DNA from: Yinghuangia sp045039925
GTDB lineage: Bacteria; Actinomycetota; Actinomycetes; Streptomycetales; Streptomycetaceae
Direction of reading: 5' to 3'
NCBI GenBank assembly: GCA_045039925.1
Contig: CP108400.1
Span: 6,386,001 to 6,450,000 of the forward strand
DNA: 64,000 nucleotides
Shown piece after piece: positions 8,329-16,753 of this stretch. Each line of letters opens with the position of its first letter. The first letter of the stretch is position 1. A model generated the notes under the pieces. That model was not told the origin of the DNA, did not search any database, and saw only the letters and a program-made list of their open reading frames with translations. Made by a program: the position numbers and the translations under genes.

Positions 8329-9480
8329 ATGTCTTCTGTGGGGTTGGCGGTTGTCGGCGCCGGATACTGGGGCCCGAATCTGGTACGCAACGCACAGGCC
8401 ACGCCCGGGCTCCGGGTCGAGGCGCTGTGCGACCTTGACGAGGCCCGCGCCCGGGCGGTGCTCGGCGCCTACAGCACGGTCCGGGTGACCACGTCCTACG
8501 ACGAGATCCTGAACGACGACGCGGTCCAGGCCGTCGCCATCGCGACCCCTGCCGCCACACACTTCGAACTCGTGCGCGCCGCACTGGAGTCCGGCAAGCA
8601 CGTGCTGGTCGAGAAGCCCATCACGTCGTCGCGCGCCGACGCGGTCAAGCTGGTCGAGCTCGCCGAGCGCAGCGGCCTGACGCTCATGTGCGACCACACC
8701 TTCTGCTACATGCCGGTGGTCCGCCGCATCCGCGACATGATCCACGGAGGCGAGCTGGGCGAGGTGCAGTTCGTCGACTCGGTACGCATCAACCTCGGGC
8801 TCGTGCAGCCCGACGTGGACGTGCTGTGGGACCTCGCACCGCACGACCTGTCGATCCTGGACTTCATCCTGCCGCCCGGCGTGCACCCGATCTCGGTGTC
8901 CGCGCACGGCGCCGACCCGATCGGCACGGGGCGGGCCTGCCTGGCGTACCTGGTGCTGCGCCTGAACACCGGTGCCATGGCGCATGTGCACGTCAACTGG
9001 CTGTCGCCGACCAAGGTGCGCACCACGATCATCGGCGGATCGCGCCGCACGCTGGTGTGGGACGACATGAACCCGGCCGCCCGGCTGCACGTCCACGACA
9101 AGGGGATCGACCTCGCGCAGGACGCCGCGCTCGGGCGCGAGGCGCGCTACAGCAAGCTCGTGTCTTACCGCACCGGCGACGTGGTGTCGCCCGCCCTTCC
9201 CGAGACCGAGGCGCTGCGCGGCGTCATGGCCGAGTTCGCGTCGGCGATCGCGGAGACGCGGCCCGCGCTGACCGACGGCCGGTCGGGGCTGCGGGTGCTC
9301 GAACTGCTGGAGGCCGCCTCGCGCAGCCTGGAGACGGGGGGCCACGCGGTCCCGGTCGGGCCCGGGGTTCCGGCCGCCCGACCCGTACCCGGACCTGTGC
9401 CTGCGCCAGTGCCCGCAACCGTGCCGGCCGCCGCAGCGGCGCCGACCCAGCCGGTCTCCCCGGCGCCGACGAAGGGCTGA
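8329..9480 (+). CDS. Gfo/Idh/MocA-family NAD(P)-dependent sugar oxidoreductase
   Basis: A 383-residue enzyme. Residues 1-120 are a Rossmann fold with VVGAGYWGPNLVRN at about 8-21 and the family's EKPIT catalytic segment near 94. The C-terminal alpha/beta domain spans about 125-330. The last 45 residues are a Pro/Ala/Val-rich tail. Relatives such as WbpB/WlbA oxidise C3 of UDP-N-acetyl-glucuronate, preparing it for transamination. The ATG at 8329 follows GAGGAG. It opens the five-gene plus-strand operon. Substrate assignment rests on the neighbouring UDP-sugar dehydrogenase and aminotransferases. Confidence 0.85.
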   Translation: MSSVGLAVVGAGYWGPNLVRNAQATPGLRVEALCDLDEARARAVLGAYSTVRVTTSYDEILNDDAVQAVAIATPAATHFELVRAALESGKHVLVEKPITSSRADAVKLVELAERSGLTLMCDHTFCYMPVVRRIRDMIHGGELGEVQFVDSVRINLGLVQPDVDVLWDLAPHDLSILDFILPPGVHPISVSAHGADPIGTGRACLAYLVLRLNTGAMAHVHVNWLSPTKVRTTIIGGSRRTLVWDDMNPAARLHVHDKGIDLAQDAALGREARYSKLVSYRTGDVVSPALPETEALRGVMAEFASAIAETRPALTDGRSGLRVLELLEAASRSLETGGHAVPVGPGVPAARPVPGPVPAPVPATVPAAAAAPTQPVSPAPTKG

Positions 9481-9486
9481 ACAACC

Positions 9487-10473
9487 ATGGCACCCGACAC
9501 CCCGGCGGTACCCCTGGCCGACTCCCGCTGCCTCGTCACCGGCGGCGCGGGGACCATCGGCTCGACGATCGCGGACCAACTCCTCGACGCGGGCGCGCGG
9601 GAAGTGGTCGTGCTCGACGACCTGACGCGCGGGCGGCGCGAGAACCTCGCGTACGCCCTCGACCCCGCCCGCGGCGGCCGCTGCCGCCTCGTCGAGGGCG
9701 ACATCCGCGACCGCGCCCTGCTCGCCGACCTGATGCCCGGCACCGACGTGGTGTTCCACCTCGCGGCCATCCGCATCACGCAGTGCGTCGAGGACCCGAG
9801 GCTGGCCCTGGAAGTGCTCGTGGACGGCACGTTCGACGTGCTGGAGGCCGCGCAGCGGGCGGGGGTGCGCAAGGTGGTGGCCTCGTCGTCCGCGTCGGTC
9901 TACGGCCTCGCCGAGGAGTTCCCGACGACCGAGAAGCACCACCCGTACGACAACGACACGATCTACGGTGCCGCCAAGCTCTTCAACGAGGGCCTGCTGC
10001 GCAGCTTCCGGGCGATGTACGGCATCGACTACGTGGCGCTGCGCTACTTCAACGTGTACGGCCCGCGGATGGACATCCACGGCCTCTACACCGAGGTGCT
10101 GATCCGCTGGATGGAGCGCATCTCGAAGGGCGAGCCGCCGCTGATCTTCGGCGACGGCCTGCAGACCATGGACTTCGTGTGCACCACCGACATCGCCCGC
10201 GCGAACCTGCTGGCCGCGCAGGCCCCGGTGACCGGCGAGGTCTACAACATCGCGTGCGGCGTCGAGACGTCGCTCAAGGAGCTGGCCGAGCGGCTGCTCG
10301 TCGCGATGGGCTCCGAACTGGGTGTCGAACACGGCCCGGAGCGCGCGGTGAACGGCGTGACACGGCGCCTCGCGGATACCGGCAAGGCCGAGCGCGACCT
10401 CGGCTTCCGCGCCGAGGTGGGGCTCGACGAGGGGCTGCGCCAACTCGTGCGCTGGTGGGCCGACAGCAAGTGA
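9487..10473 (+). CDS. NAD-dependent sugar epimerase/dehydratase (extended SDR)
   Basis: A 328-residue extended short-chain dehydrogenase. The nucleotide-binding TGGAGTIGS is at residues 18-26, VFHLAAI near 93, the catalytic Ser in SSSASVYG near 140, and Tyr-Lys in YGAAK near 162. The closest general type is the UDP-glucose/UDP-GlcNAc(A) 4-epimerase group, but 4,6-dehydratases share these motifs and cannot be excluded. It begins 6 bp after the oxidoreductase, indicating one operon. A 130-bp spacer with degenerate repeats follows. Confidence 0.85.
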   Translation: MAPDTPAVPLADSRCLVTGGAGTIGSTIADQLLDAGAREVVVLDDLTRGRRENLAYALDPARGGRCRLVEGDIRDRALLADLMPGTDVVFHLAAIRITQCVEDPRLALEVLVDGTFDVLEAAQRAGVRKVVASSSASVYGLAEEFPTTEKHHPYDNDTIYGAAKLFNEGLLRSFRAMYGIDYVALRYFNVYGPRMDIHGLYTEVLIRWMERISKGEPPLIFGDGLQTMDFVCTTDIARANLLAAQAPVTGEVYNIACGVETSLKELAERLLVAMGSELGVEHGPERAVNGVTRRLADTGKAERDLGFRAEVGLDEGLRQLVRWWADSK

Positions 10474-10488
10474 CGGCGGCCGCGGGGG

Positions 10489-10573
10489 GCGGCTGAGCGG
10501 GGCGGCGCAGACCGCGGACGAGGCGGCTGAACGAGGCGCTGAACGAGGCCGCCGAAGGCGGCGGCTGAACACG
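10489..10573 (+). repeat. degenerate 12-14 bp tandem repeats after the epimerase gene
   Basis: Variants of AGGCGGCTGAACG recur (for example 10521-10533, 10534-10545, 10558-10573) in the 130-bp spacer between the epimerase stop and the first aminotransferase. They resemble the other 3'-end repeats in the window but are more decayed. Confidence 0.5.
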
Positions 10574-10603
10574 GCAAGTGAACAGACGTGGGGGGAAATT
10601 CGT

Positions 10604-11794
10604 GTGGGGGGTTCGGTGAGCGAGCGTATACCGGTCATGCGGCCGTGGTTCGGCCCGGAGGAGGCGGAGGCGGCGGCCGAGGCCGTGCGCTCCGGATGGG
10701 TGGCCCAGGGCCCGAGAGTGGCTGCCTTCGAGGCGGCGTTCGCCGAACGGGTCGGCGCGGCCGACGCCGTCGCGGTGTCGTCCTGCACGACCGCGCTGCA
10801 CCTGGCGCTGATCGGTGCCGGGGTCGGCCCCGGCGACGAAGTCGTGGTCCCGTCGCTGTCGTTCATCGCGACCGCGAACGCGGTGCGGTACGTGGGCGCG
10901 AGCCCCGTCTTCGCGGACGTCGACATCGAGACCGGCAACCTCACGGCGGACACCGTCCACGCGGTGCGCACGCCTCGCACCCGTGCGGTGATCCTGGTCG
11001 ATCAGGGCGGCGTTCCCGCCGACCTCGACGCGGTACGCGTGCTCTGCGACCCGCTCGGCATCGTCGTGGTCGAGGACGCGGCGTGCGGCGCCGGCTCCCG
11101 GCTGCGCGGCCGTCAGGCCGGCGCGGGGGCGGCCTTCGCGACCTACTCGTTCCACCCGCGCAAGCTGCTCACCTGCGGCGAGGGCGGCATGGTGACGGTG
11201 GACCGGGCCGATGTCGCCGCCCGCCTGCGGCGGTTGCGCGAGCACGGCATGAGCGTCAGCGCCGCGGACCGCGACGCGGCGGACCGGGGCGGCGCCCCGC
11301 CGGTTCTGGAGACGTACGACGAACTCGGCTTCAACTACCGCATGACCGACGTCCAGGCCGCGATCGGCCTCGTCCAGCTCGGGCGCCTGGACGCCATGGT
11401 CGAGCGCCGCAGGAAGCTCGCCGACCGGTACCGCAGGCTGCTGGCCGGTGTGCCGGGCCTGCGGCTCGTCGCGGACCCCGAGTACGGCACGACGAACTAC
11501 CAGGCGTGCTGGGCGCTGCTCCCCGAGGACTTCCCGCTCGACCGCGACGCGGTCCTGGGCCGCCTGTCCGCGGAGGGCATATCGGCGCGCCGCGGCATCA
11601 TGGCGGCGCATCTGGAGCCCGCGTACGCCGACACACCGCACGCGCCGCTGCCCGCGACCGAGCGCCTGACGCGCGACTCGCTGATCCTCCCCCTCTTCCA
11701 CGACCTGACGGAAAGTCAGCAGGACCGCGTGGTCGCGGTGTTGTACGCGGTGGCGGGCATCGCCGCACCGGAGATGGCGGAGGCGGGGGCATGA
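10604..11794 (+). CDS. DegT/DnrJ/EryC1/StrS-family PLP aminotransferase (first of two)
   Basis: A 396-residue sugar aminotransferase. The core includes SSCTTALHLAL near residue 62, VVPSLSFIATANAV near 85, the EDAAC aspartate that contacts the PLP nitrogen, and the PLP lysine in SFHPRKLLTCGEGG near 185. It would transfer an amino group from an amino acid to a keto-sugar nucleotide. GTG 10604 follows GGGGGGAA; GTG 10616 is an equally possible start that removes four residues. Its stop overlaps the next start (ATGA). Having two non-identical DegT enzymes in one operon suggests two different amino groups on the product. Confidence 0.88.
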   Translation: MGGSVSERIPVMRPWFGPEEAEAAAEAVRSGWVAQGPRVAAFEAAFAERVGAADAVAVSSCTTALHLALIGAGVGPGDEVVVPSLSFIATANAVRYVGASPVFADVDIETGNLTADTVHAVRTPRTRAVILVDQGGVPADLDAVRVLCDPLGIVVVEDAACGAGSRLRGRQAGAGAAFATYSFHPRKLLTCGEGGMVTVDRADVAARLRRLREHGMSVSAADRDAADRGGAPPVLETYDELGFNYRMTDVQAAIGLVQLGRLDAMVERRRKLADRYRRLLAGVPGLRLVADPEYGTTNYQACWALLPEDFPLDRDAVLGRLSAEGISARRGIMAAHLEPAYADTPHAPLPATERLTRDSLILPLFHDLTESQQDRVVAVLYAVAGIAAPEMAEAGA

Positions 11795-12945
11795 CCGATC
11801 GCACGAACCCGGGCACCGGCACCATCCCCTTGGTCGACCTGCTCGCGGGGCACGCCGAGGTGGCCGCCGAGGTCGAGGAGGGCTTCGCCCGCGTCCTGTC
11901 CACCGGCGCGTTCATCAAGGGGCCCGATGTCGCGGCCTTCGAGGCCGAGTTCGCCGCGTTCAGCGGAACGGCCCACTGCGTCGGCGTCGCCAACGGCACC
12001 GACGCGCTCGAACTCGCCCTCCGTGCCGCCGAGATGCCGGCCGGGGCCGGGGTCGTGATGCCCGCCAACACCTTCGTGGCGTCCGCCGAGGCGGTCGTCC
12101 GGGCCGGGGGCAGGCCGGTGTTCGCGGACGTGGACGACGAGTTCCTGCTGCTCGACCCGGAGCGCGCCGCGGAGGTGCGCGGCGACGCCTGGGCTCTGCT
12201 GCCGGTCCACCTGAACGGCCAACTCGCCCCGATGGCACCGCTGGCGGCCCTGGCCGCCGACGCCGGGCTGCGGCTGTTCGAGGACGCCGCGCAGTGCCAG
12301 GGGGCCACCCAGGACGGCCGCGGTGCCGGGGCCTGGGGGCTGGCGGCCGGCACGAGCTTCTACCCGGGCAAGAACCTCGGGGCGTACGGCGACGGCGGCG
12401 CGGTGCTCACGGACGACGCCGGACTCGACCGGGTGGTCCGCGAGTTGGGCGACCACGGGTCGTCCCGCAAGTACGTGCACGACCGCCTCGGCTTCAACTC
12501 CCGGCTCGACACGCTCCAGGCCGTGGTGCTGCGTGCGAAGCTGCGGCGGCTCGCCGACTGGAACACCGCGCGCCGGGCCGCGGCGGCGCGGTACGACGCG
12601 CTGCTGGCCGACTTCGCGGACGTGCGGCTGCCGCGTACCGCTCCCGGCAACGTGCACGTGTGGCACCTCTACGCGGTCCGTGTGCCGCGGCGCGACGAGG
12701 TGCTGGCCGAACTCAACGAGGCCGGGATCGGCGCCGGGATCCACTACCCGGTCCCGGTCCACCTCCAGCCCGCGTTCCGCGAACTCGGCCATGCCCCGGG
12801 CGACTTCCCGGTCGCCGAGCGGGCGGCGGGGGAGATCCTGACGCTGCCGCTGTTCCCGCAGATCACCGAGGAGCAGCAGGTACGCGTGGCCGAGGCGCTG
12901 GGCAAGGCGCTGGCCCGGGCGGGCGCCGCCGGGAGCCGCGCATGA
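11791..12945 (+). CDS. DegT/DnrJ/EryC1/StrS-family PLP aminotransferase (second of two)
   Basis: A 384-residue sugar aminotransferase, clearly diverged from its neighbour. It opens with IPLVDLLAGHAEV, typical of the WbpE/WlbC type that makes UDP-2-acetamido-3-amino-uronate. Other landmarks are GVANGTDALELAL near 70, the EDAAQCQGA aspartate near 165, and the PLP lysine in SFYPGKNLGAYGDGGA near 190. The ATG overlaps the preceding stop by 4 bp, and its own stop overlaps the following gene. The WbpE likeness, with a Gfo/Idh enzyme and a UDP-sugar dehydrogenase in the same island, supports 3-amination of a UDP-GlcNAc-derived uronic acid. Confidence 0.88.
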   Translation: MTDRTNPGTGTIPLVDLLAGHAEVAAEVEEGFARVLSTGAFIKGPDVAAFEAEFAAFSGTAHCVGVANGTDALELALRAAEMPAGAGVVMPANTFVASAEAVVRAGGRPVFADVDDEFLLLDPERAAEVRGDAWALLPVHLNGQLAPMAPLAALAADAGLRLFEDAAQCQGATQDGRGAGAWGLAAGTSFYPGKNLGAYGDGGAVLTDDAGLDRVVRELGDHGSSRKYVHDRLGFNSRLDTLQAVVLRAKLRRLADWNTARRAAAARYDALLADFADVRLPRTAPGNVHVWHLYAVRVPRRDEVLAELNEAGIGAGIHYPVPVHLQPAFRELGHAPGDFPVAERAAGEILTLPLFPQITEEQQVRVAEALGKALARAGAAGSRA

Positions 12946-14459
12946 CCGGCCGCACGCTGCCCGAAGGCGCGCGCATCCGGTCGCTCGGGCACGCGTCCTA
13001 CGAGGTCGAGCACGCCGGGGTGCGGCTGCTGATCGACCCGTGGTTCCACCCGGCGTTCCTGGGCTCGTGGTTCCCGTTCCCGGACAACCGGCCGCTGCTG
13101 GACGACGTGGTGACCAAGGCGTACGACCTGCTCTACCTGTCGCACGCGCACGAGGACCACTTCGACGAGCGCACCCTCGAACTCATCGACCGCGACGTGA
13201 CGACGGTCGTCGTGCCCCGCTTCCGGTCCAAGGCGCTGGTACGGCGGTTGGAAGCCCTGGGCTTCCGCACGGTGGTCAGCCTCGGGCACAAGGAACGCCA
13301 CGAGGCCGCCGAGGGGTTCGTGCTCACGATGCTGCTCGACACGAGCCACAAGGAGGACAGCGGGCTCGTCGTCGACCTCGACGGCTTCCGCTTCCTCGAC
13401 CTCAACGACTGCAACACCCCGCTGTGCGAACTGCCCACCGACGTGGACCTGTTGTCGGCGCAGTACTCGGGGGCGATGTGGTACCCGAACTGCTACGCGT
13501 ACCCGGACGAAGTGCAGCGCCGCAAGACCGCCGAGGTGCGCGGCGACCTGTTCGACACGCTGGTGCGCAAGGTGCGGCTGACCGGGGCGTCGGCGTACCT
13601 TCCGGCGGCGGGCCCGCCGTGCTTCCTCGACCCCGAGTTGGAGCGGTTCAACGACCGTACGGCGACCATCTTCCCGGTGTGGGACGACCTGGCCGACGAC
13701 TTCGCGGCAGCATGCCCCGGAGTGGCGACGCGGTGCCTGGAACCGGGCGACGCGCTGACCGCGGACGGGCTCGTCGAGTCGGGCCTGCCGGGGCGCGGGG
13801 TGTGGCAGGAGGACCCGGAGGGGTACCTGGCGGCGTACCGCGTGCGGCGGGCGGACGAGTGGGCGGCGTACCACGAGGAGCCGTTCGAGCCGGTGGCCGC
13901 CGAGGAACTGAGCGCCTACTTCGCCAGGTTGACGAGCTGGAACAAGCGCTTCCTGGCCGACTACGAGCGCGACGTGCGGCTGGTCGCGGACGGTGTCACG
14001 TGGGCCGTGCGCCTGGGCCGGGTCGGCGGCGTGCTGGAGGAGGACCCGGTCGACGCGGGCTACACCATCCACGTGCCGCCGCGCGCGCTGCGGGCCATCG
14101 TGGACGGGCGCATCGGGTGGGAGGAGGCGCTGCTGTCGCTGCGGCTGAGCCTGCACCGCGACCCGGACGTGTTCGACCTGACGCTGATGAGCCTGCTGCG
14201 CTACGGCAACCAGCCGGCGCAGACCATGCAGATGGTCCGCGAGCGGGACGACGCGGCGTCGGGCGAGACGATCGAGCGCTGCGGGTACGCCTTCCAGCGG
14301 TTCTGCCCGCACGCGGGAGAGGACCTGGCGCACGCCGACGTCGAGGACGGCGTGGTCGAGTGCCCGCGGCACCACTGGAAGTGGGACCTGGCGACCGGCG
14401 AGTGCGTCTCGGGCGGGACGGTCCCGCTGCGGGTCGACCCGTCGGAGCGCGTGCCGTAG
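12942..14459 (+). CDS. metallo-beta-lactamase-fold / Rieske fusion protein, possible N-acyl-sugar hydroxylase
   Basis: A 505-residue fusion. The N-terminal half is a metallo-beta-lactamase fold with HAHEDH at residues 68-73 and a GHASYEVEH strand. The C-terminus is a Rieske [2Fe-2S] domain with ligands in CPHAG (Cys455, His457) and CPRHHW (Cys474, His477). This combination is known from CMP-Neu5Ac hydroxylase and the actinobacterial UDP-MurNAc hydroxylase NamH, which turn N-acetyl into N-glycolyl groups, although the domain order should be compared. It ends the plus-strand operon, with a 4-bp overlap upstream. Hydroxylation of an N-acyl amino sugar is inference. Confidence 0.75.
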   Translation: MTGRTLPEGARIRSLGHASYEVEHAGVRLLIDPWFHPAFLGSWFPFPDNRPLLDDVVTKAYDLLYLSHAHEDHFDERTLELIDRDVTTVVVPRFRSKALVRRLEALGFRTVVSLGHKERHEAAEGFVLTMLLDTSHKEDSGLVVDLDGFRFLDLNDCNTPLCELPTDVDLLSAQYSGAMWYPNCYAYPDEVQRRKTAEVRGDLFDTLVRKVRLTGASAYLPAAGPPCFLDPELERFNDRTATIFPVWDDLADDFAAACPGVATRCLEPGDALTADGLVESGLPGRGVWQEDPEGYLAAYRVRRADEWAAYHEEPFEPVAAEELSAYFARLTSWNKRFLADYERDVRLVADGVTWAVRLGRVGGVLEEDPVDAGYTIHVPPRALRAIVDGRIGWEEALLSLRLSLHRDPDVFDLTLMSLLRYGNQPAQTMQMVRERDDAASGETIERCGYAFQRFCPHAGEDLAHADVEDGVVECPRHHWKWDLATGECVSGGTVPLRVDPSERVP

Positions 14460-14519
14460 CCGGCGGTCTTCTGAGCCGCCTTCGCTGCGATCTCCGCCTT
14501 CTCCGGGCCCTCAGGGATC

Positions 14520-15635
14520 TCAGGCATCTCCGGGTTCGCGGGAGGTCGCGGCGCGCAGCAGGCGCAGCAGGTCCGCGGTACGAAGGCCGAGCGTCGTCTT
14601 GACCGACTTGACCACGCTCGCGGCCGGAACTGCCGCGCCTGGAACCGTCGCGGCGGGGTCATCGCCGAGGGCGACTTCGTGGATGCGCAGGATGCCGTCG
14701 CCGGTCAGCACGTCGATCCAGCCCGCGCCCGTGCGGTCGACCATGACCACACGTCCCGGGACGCGCCCGGTGTAGACGACGCCGTCGGGGGCGGGCTCGG
14801 CGCGCAGGACGCGCAGGGTTTCGAGGCCCAGGTGGGTGAAGGCACCCGGGTACGGAGGCGTCAGCGCGCGGATCAGCCGGTCGGTCGCCGCGGTCGGTGC
14901 GGACCAGTCGATCTCGCCGTCCTCGGGGAGCCGGGTGCAGCCGTACGTCGCGAGGGAGTGGTCCTGGGGATCGCCCTCGTCCCCGGTCAGGCGGCGGGCG
15001 ACGGCGTCCGCGAGGACGGCCCGCTGGCGGCTGTTGAGGCGGTCGTACAGGTCGGTCACGGTGTCGCGCGGACCGATGGGGACGGACTCCTGGTGGAGGA
15101 TGCCGCCGGCGTCCAGCCCCGGGGCCATGGTGTGCACGGAGATGGCCGTCTCGGTGTCGCCGTTGACGATCGCCCAGTTGACGTTGGCCCGGCCGCGTCC
15201 GCGCGGCAGCGGCGAGTAGTGCACGTTGACGAACGGGCAGCGGGAGAGCAGGCGGTCGGGGAGGATCCGGTCGTACGACGAGACCACCACGGCGTCGGGG
15301 GCCAGGCGTTCGACGGCCGCCTCGATGTCGGCGATGCGGGTGCCGGGCTCGACGGGGACGCCGAGCTTGTCGGCGTGGGCGGTGGTGTCGTCGGCGCCGG
15401 GACGGACCAGCGCGACGACGTCGAAGCGCTCGGCCAGGGCCTCCAGCGCGTCGCGGGTGGTGGGGCCGATGCCGACGAGGAGGACGCGCGGGCGTCCGTC
15501 GCGGCGGTCGCGGGGGGCGGCGGCCGCCCCAGAGGTCGTCTCCGGGGTTGTCTCCCGGCTCGTCTCAGAGGTCGCCCCAGATGTTGGCTCAGATGTCGGC
15601 TCAGATGTCGGCTCAGAGGTCGGCTCAGAGGTCAT
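14520..15635 (-). CDS. methionyl-tRNA formyltransferase-like N-formyltransferase, probably acting on an amino sugar
   Basis: A 371-residue protein of the N10-formyl-THF formyltransferase family. FVNVHYSPLPRGRGRANVNWAI followed by ISVHTM and GLDAGGI carries the catalytic Asn-His-Asp triad. The C-terminal domain resembles the Fmt/ArnA tail. The N-terminus has a 12-bp tandem repeat encoding TSEP units. The ATG at 15635 was chosen because it has AAGGAA upstream and overlaps the preceding stop by 11 bp; GTG 15659 is an alternative. Being in a sugar island, it is more likely a sugar N-formyltransferase (ArnA, VioF or WlaRD type) than the housekeeping Fmt. Confidence 0.75.
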   Translation of the reverse strand: MTSEPTSEPTSEPTSEPTSGATSETSRETTPETTSGAAAAPRDRRDGRPRVLLVGIGPTTRDALEALAERFDVVALVRPGADDTTAHADKLGVPVEPGTRIADIEAAVERLAPDAVVVSSYDRILPDRLLSRCPFVNVHYSPLPRGRGRANVNWAIVNGDTETAISVHTMAPGLDAGGILHQESVPIGPRDTVTDLYDRLNSRQRAVLADAVARRLTGDEGDPQDHSLATYGCTRLPEDGEIDWSAPTAATDRLIRALTPPYPGAFTHLGLETLRVLRAEPAPDGVVYTGRVPGRVVMVDRTGAGWIDVLTGDGILRIHEVALGDDPAATVPGAAVPAASVVKSVKTTLGLRTADLLRLLRAATSREPGDA

Positions 15636-16698
15636 CGACGTATTCCTTGTCCTCGTCACTGCGGAACTCGGGCCTGGTGAGCAGGATCTGAGCGACCTTC
15701 AGGCCGCCCGCCTGGAGCCGCACGATCGGCTCCGGGCCGACCGCGGACGGCAGGATCGCCATGTGCCCGGGAGCGGGTCCGACAGGCGGCCAGAAGGGCA
15801 CGCCGCTCGCGGTCAGCGCCTCACGGTCCAGGTCGCCCCAGACCTGCACCACCGCCGCTCCCGGCCAGCGTGCGGCGATCCTGGCGGCCTCGGCCGCGCC
15901 GATCACGGGCCGGTCCCCGGGGCGCAGCGCGACCACCACGACGTCGACGTCCTCGGGGGTGTTCACCAGGTCGAGGGAGTCCGCGCCGTGCACCTGCGCC
16001 CCGGCCCGCACGAGGCCGTCGACGATCTCCGGCTCGAAGGGGTTGTCGCACAGGACGACGCAGTTCGCGCCGTACACGGCTATGCCGCAGTCCGAGAGGA
16101 GGCGTACCACCATGGCCCGGTGGTGCTCGAACACCCCGATGCCCGGGTGGTGTTCGTTGGTGCCCGCGTGGGCGATGCCGCGGGCCCGCAGCGCGGCGAG
16201 GTCGACGTCCTCGCGGCCGAGGCCGATCTCCCAGGCCTCGAACATCAGGGGCACGACGGCGGAGGGCTTGAGGTGGGCGGCGAACTCCGCGTCGATGGGC
16301 CGCAGATGGCCGCTGTTGGTGACGACGTCGGCCGCCGCGATATGACGCGGCGTCAACTCGGTGACGATGTCGATGGGTTGGCGGGTGCCCGCGAACAGGC
16401 CGACCAAGCCGGTGAGATGGCGTACCTGCTCGGCGGTTCCGTACTTGGTGTCGCGGGTCAGGGCGACCACGCGCGCGCCGGCGAGCGAGGCGAGGACCGG
16501 GGTGACCGCGTACGCCCCGGTCGCGGCCTCGGTGAGCACCGTGCGGCCGGTCAGGTCGAGCTTGAGGTCGGCGACCGCGCGCACCGCGAGCCGGGCCAGG
16601 CGTTCCGGGGCGAACCCCGGCCGTGGCTCGGCGGGCGGCCCGCCGGTCGGTGGACGTGCCGTCCCGTTCGCCCCCATCGCCCCCGTGGCGTCGTTCAA
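15625..16698 (-). CDS. Rossmann-fold protein of unknown function in the sugar island
   Basis: A 357-residue protein I do not recognise. Two nucleotide-binding-like halves are visible. The first starts near LDLTGRTVLTEAATGAYAV and continues through a GARVVALTRDT strand. The second contains CGIAVYGANCVVLCDNP and VVVVALRPGD. A histidine-rich AGTNEHHPGIGVFEHHRAM lies between them. The general look is that of a hydroxyacid or S-adenosylhomocysteine-hydrolase-like dehydrogenase without the standard GxGxxG. TTG 16698, 4 bp after GGAGG, is taken as start; ATG 16677 is an alternative. It overlaps the formyltransferase and follows the UDP-sugar dehydrogenase by 55 bp. Confidence 0.65.
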   Translation of the reverse strand: MNDATGAMGANGTARPPTGGPPAEPRPGFAPERLARLAVRAVADLKLDLTGRTVLTEAATGAYAVTPVLASLAGARVVALTRDTKYGTAEQVRHLTGLVGLFAGTRQPIDIVTELTPRHIAAADVVTNSGHLRPIDAEFAAHLKPSAVVPLMFEAWEIGLGREDVDLAALRARGIAHAGTNEHHPGIGVFEHHRAMVVRLLSDCGIAVYGANCVVLCDNPFEPEIVDGLVRAGAQVHGADSLDLVNTPEDVDVVVVALRPGDRPVIGAAEAARIAARWPGAAVVQVWGDLDREALTASGVPFWPPVGPAPGHMAILPSAVGPEPIVRLQAGGLKVAQILLTRPEFRSDEDKEYVDDL

Positions 16699-16753
16699 GG
16701 CACCTCCACAATCGCTGTTGCGACAAACACCGTTCCCGGCCGGGCAGCCGTGG

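Noticed and set aside
8215..10980. Minus-strand open frame of about 920 codons opposite the sugar genes
   Set aside because: It is the usual high-GC mirror frame of coding sequence on the other strand; the plus-strand genes have clear motifs and overlaps.
14520..15635. Housekeeping methionyl-tRNA formyltransferase (fmt)
   Set aside because: The enzyme family fits, but the repeat-bearing N-terminus, the sugar-gene context and the absence of def or other translation genes make a sugar formyltransferase more likely.
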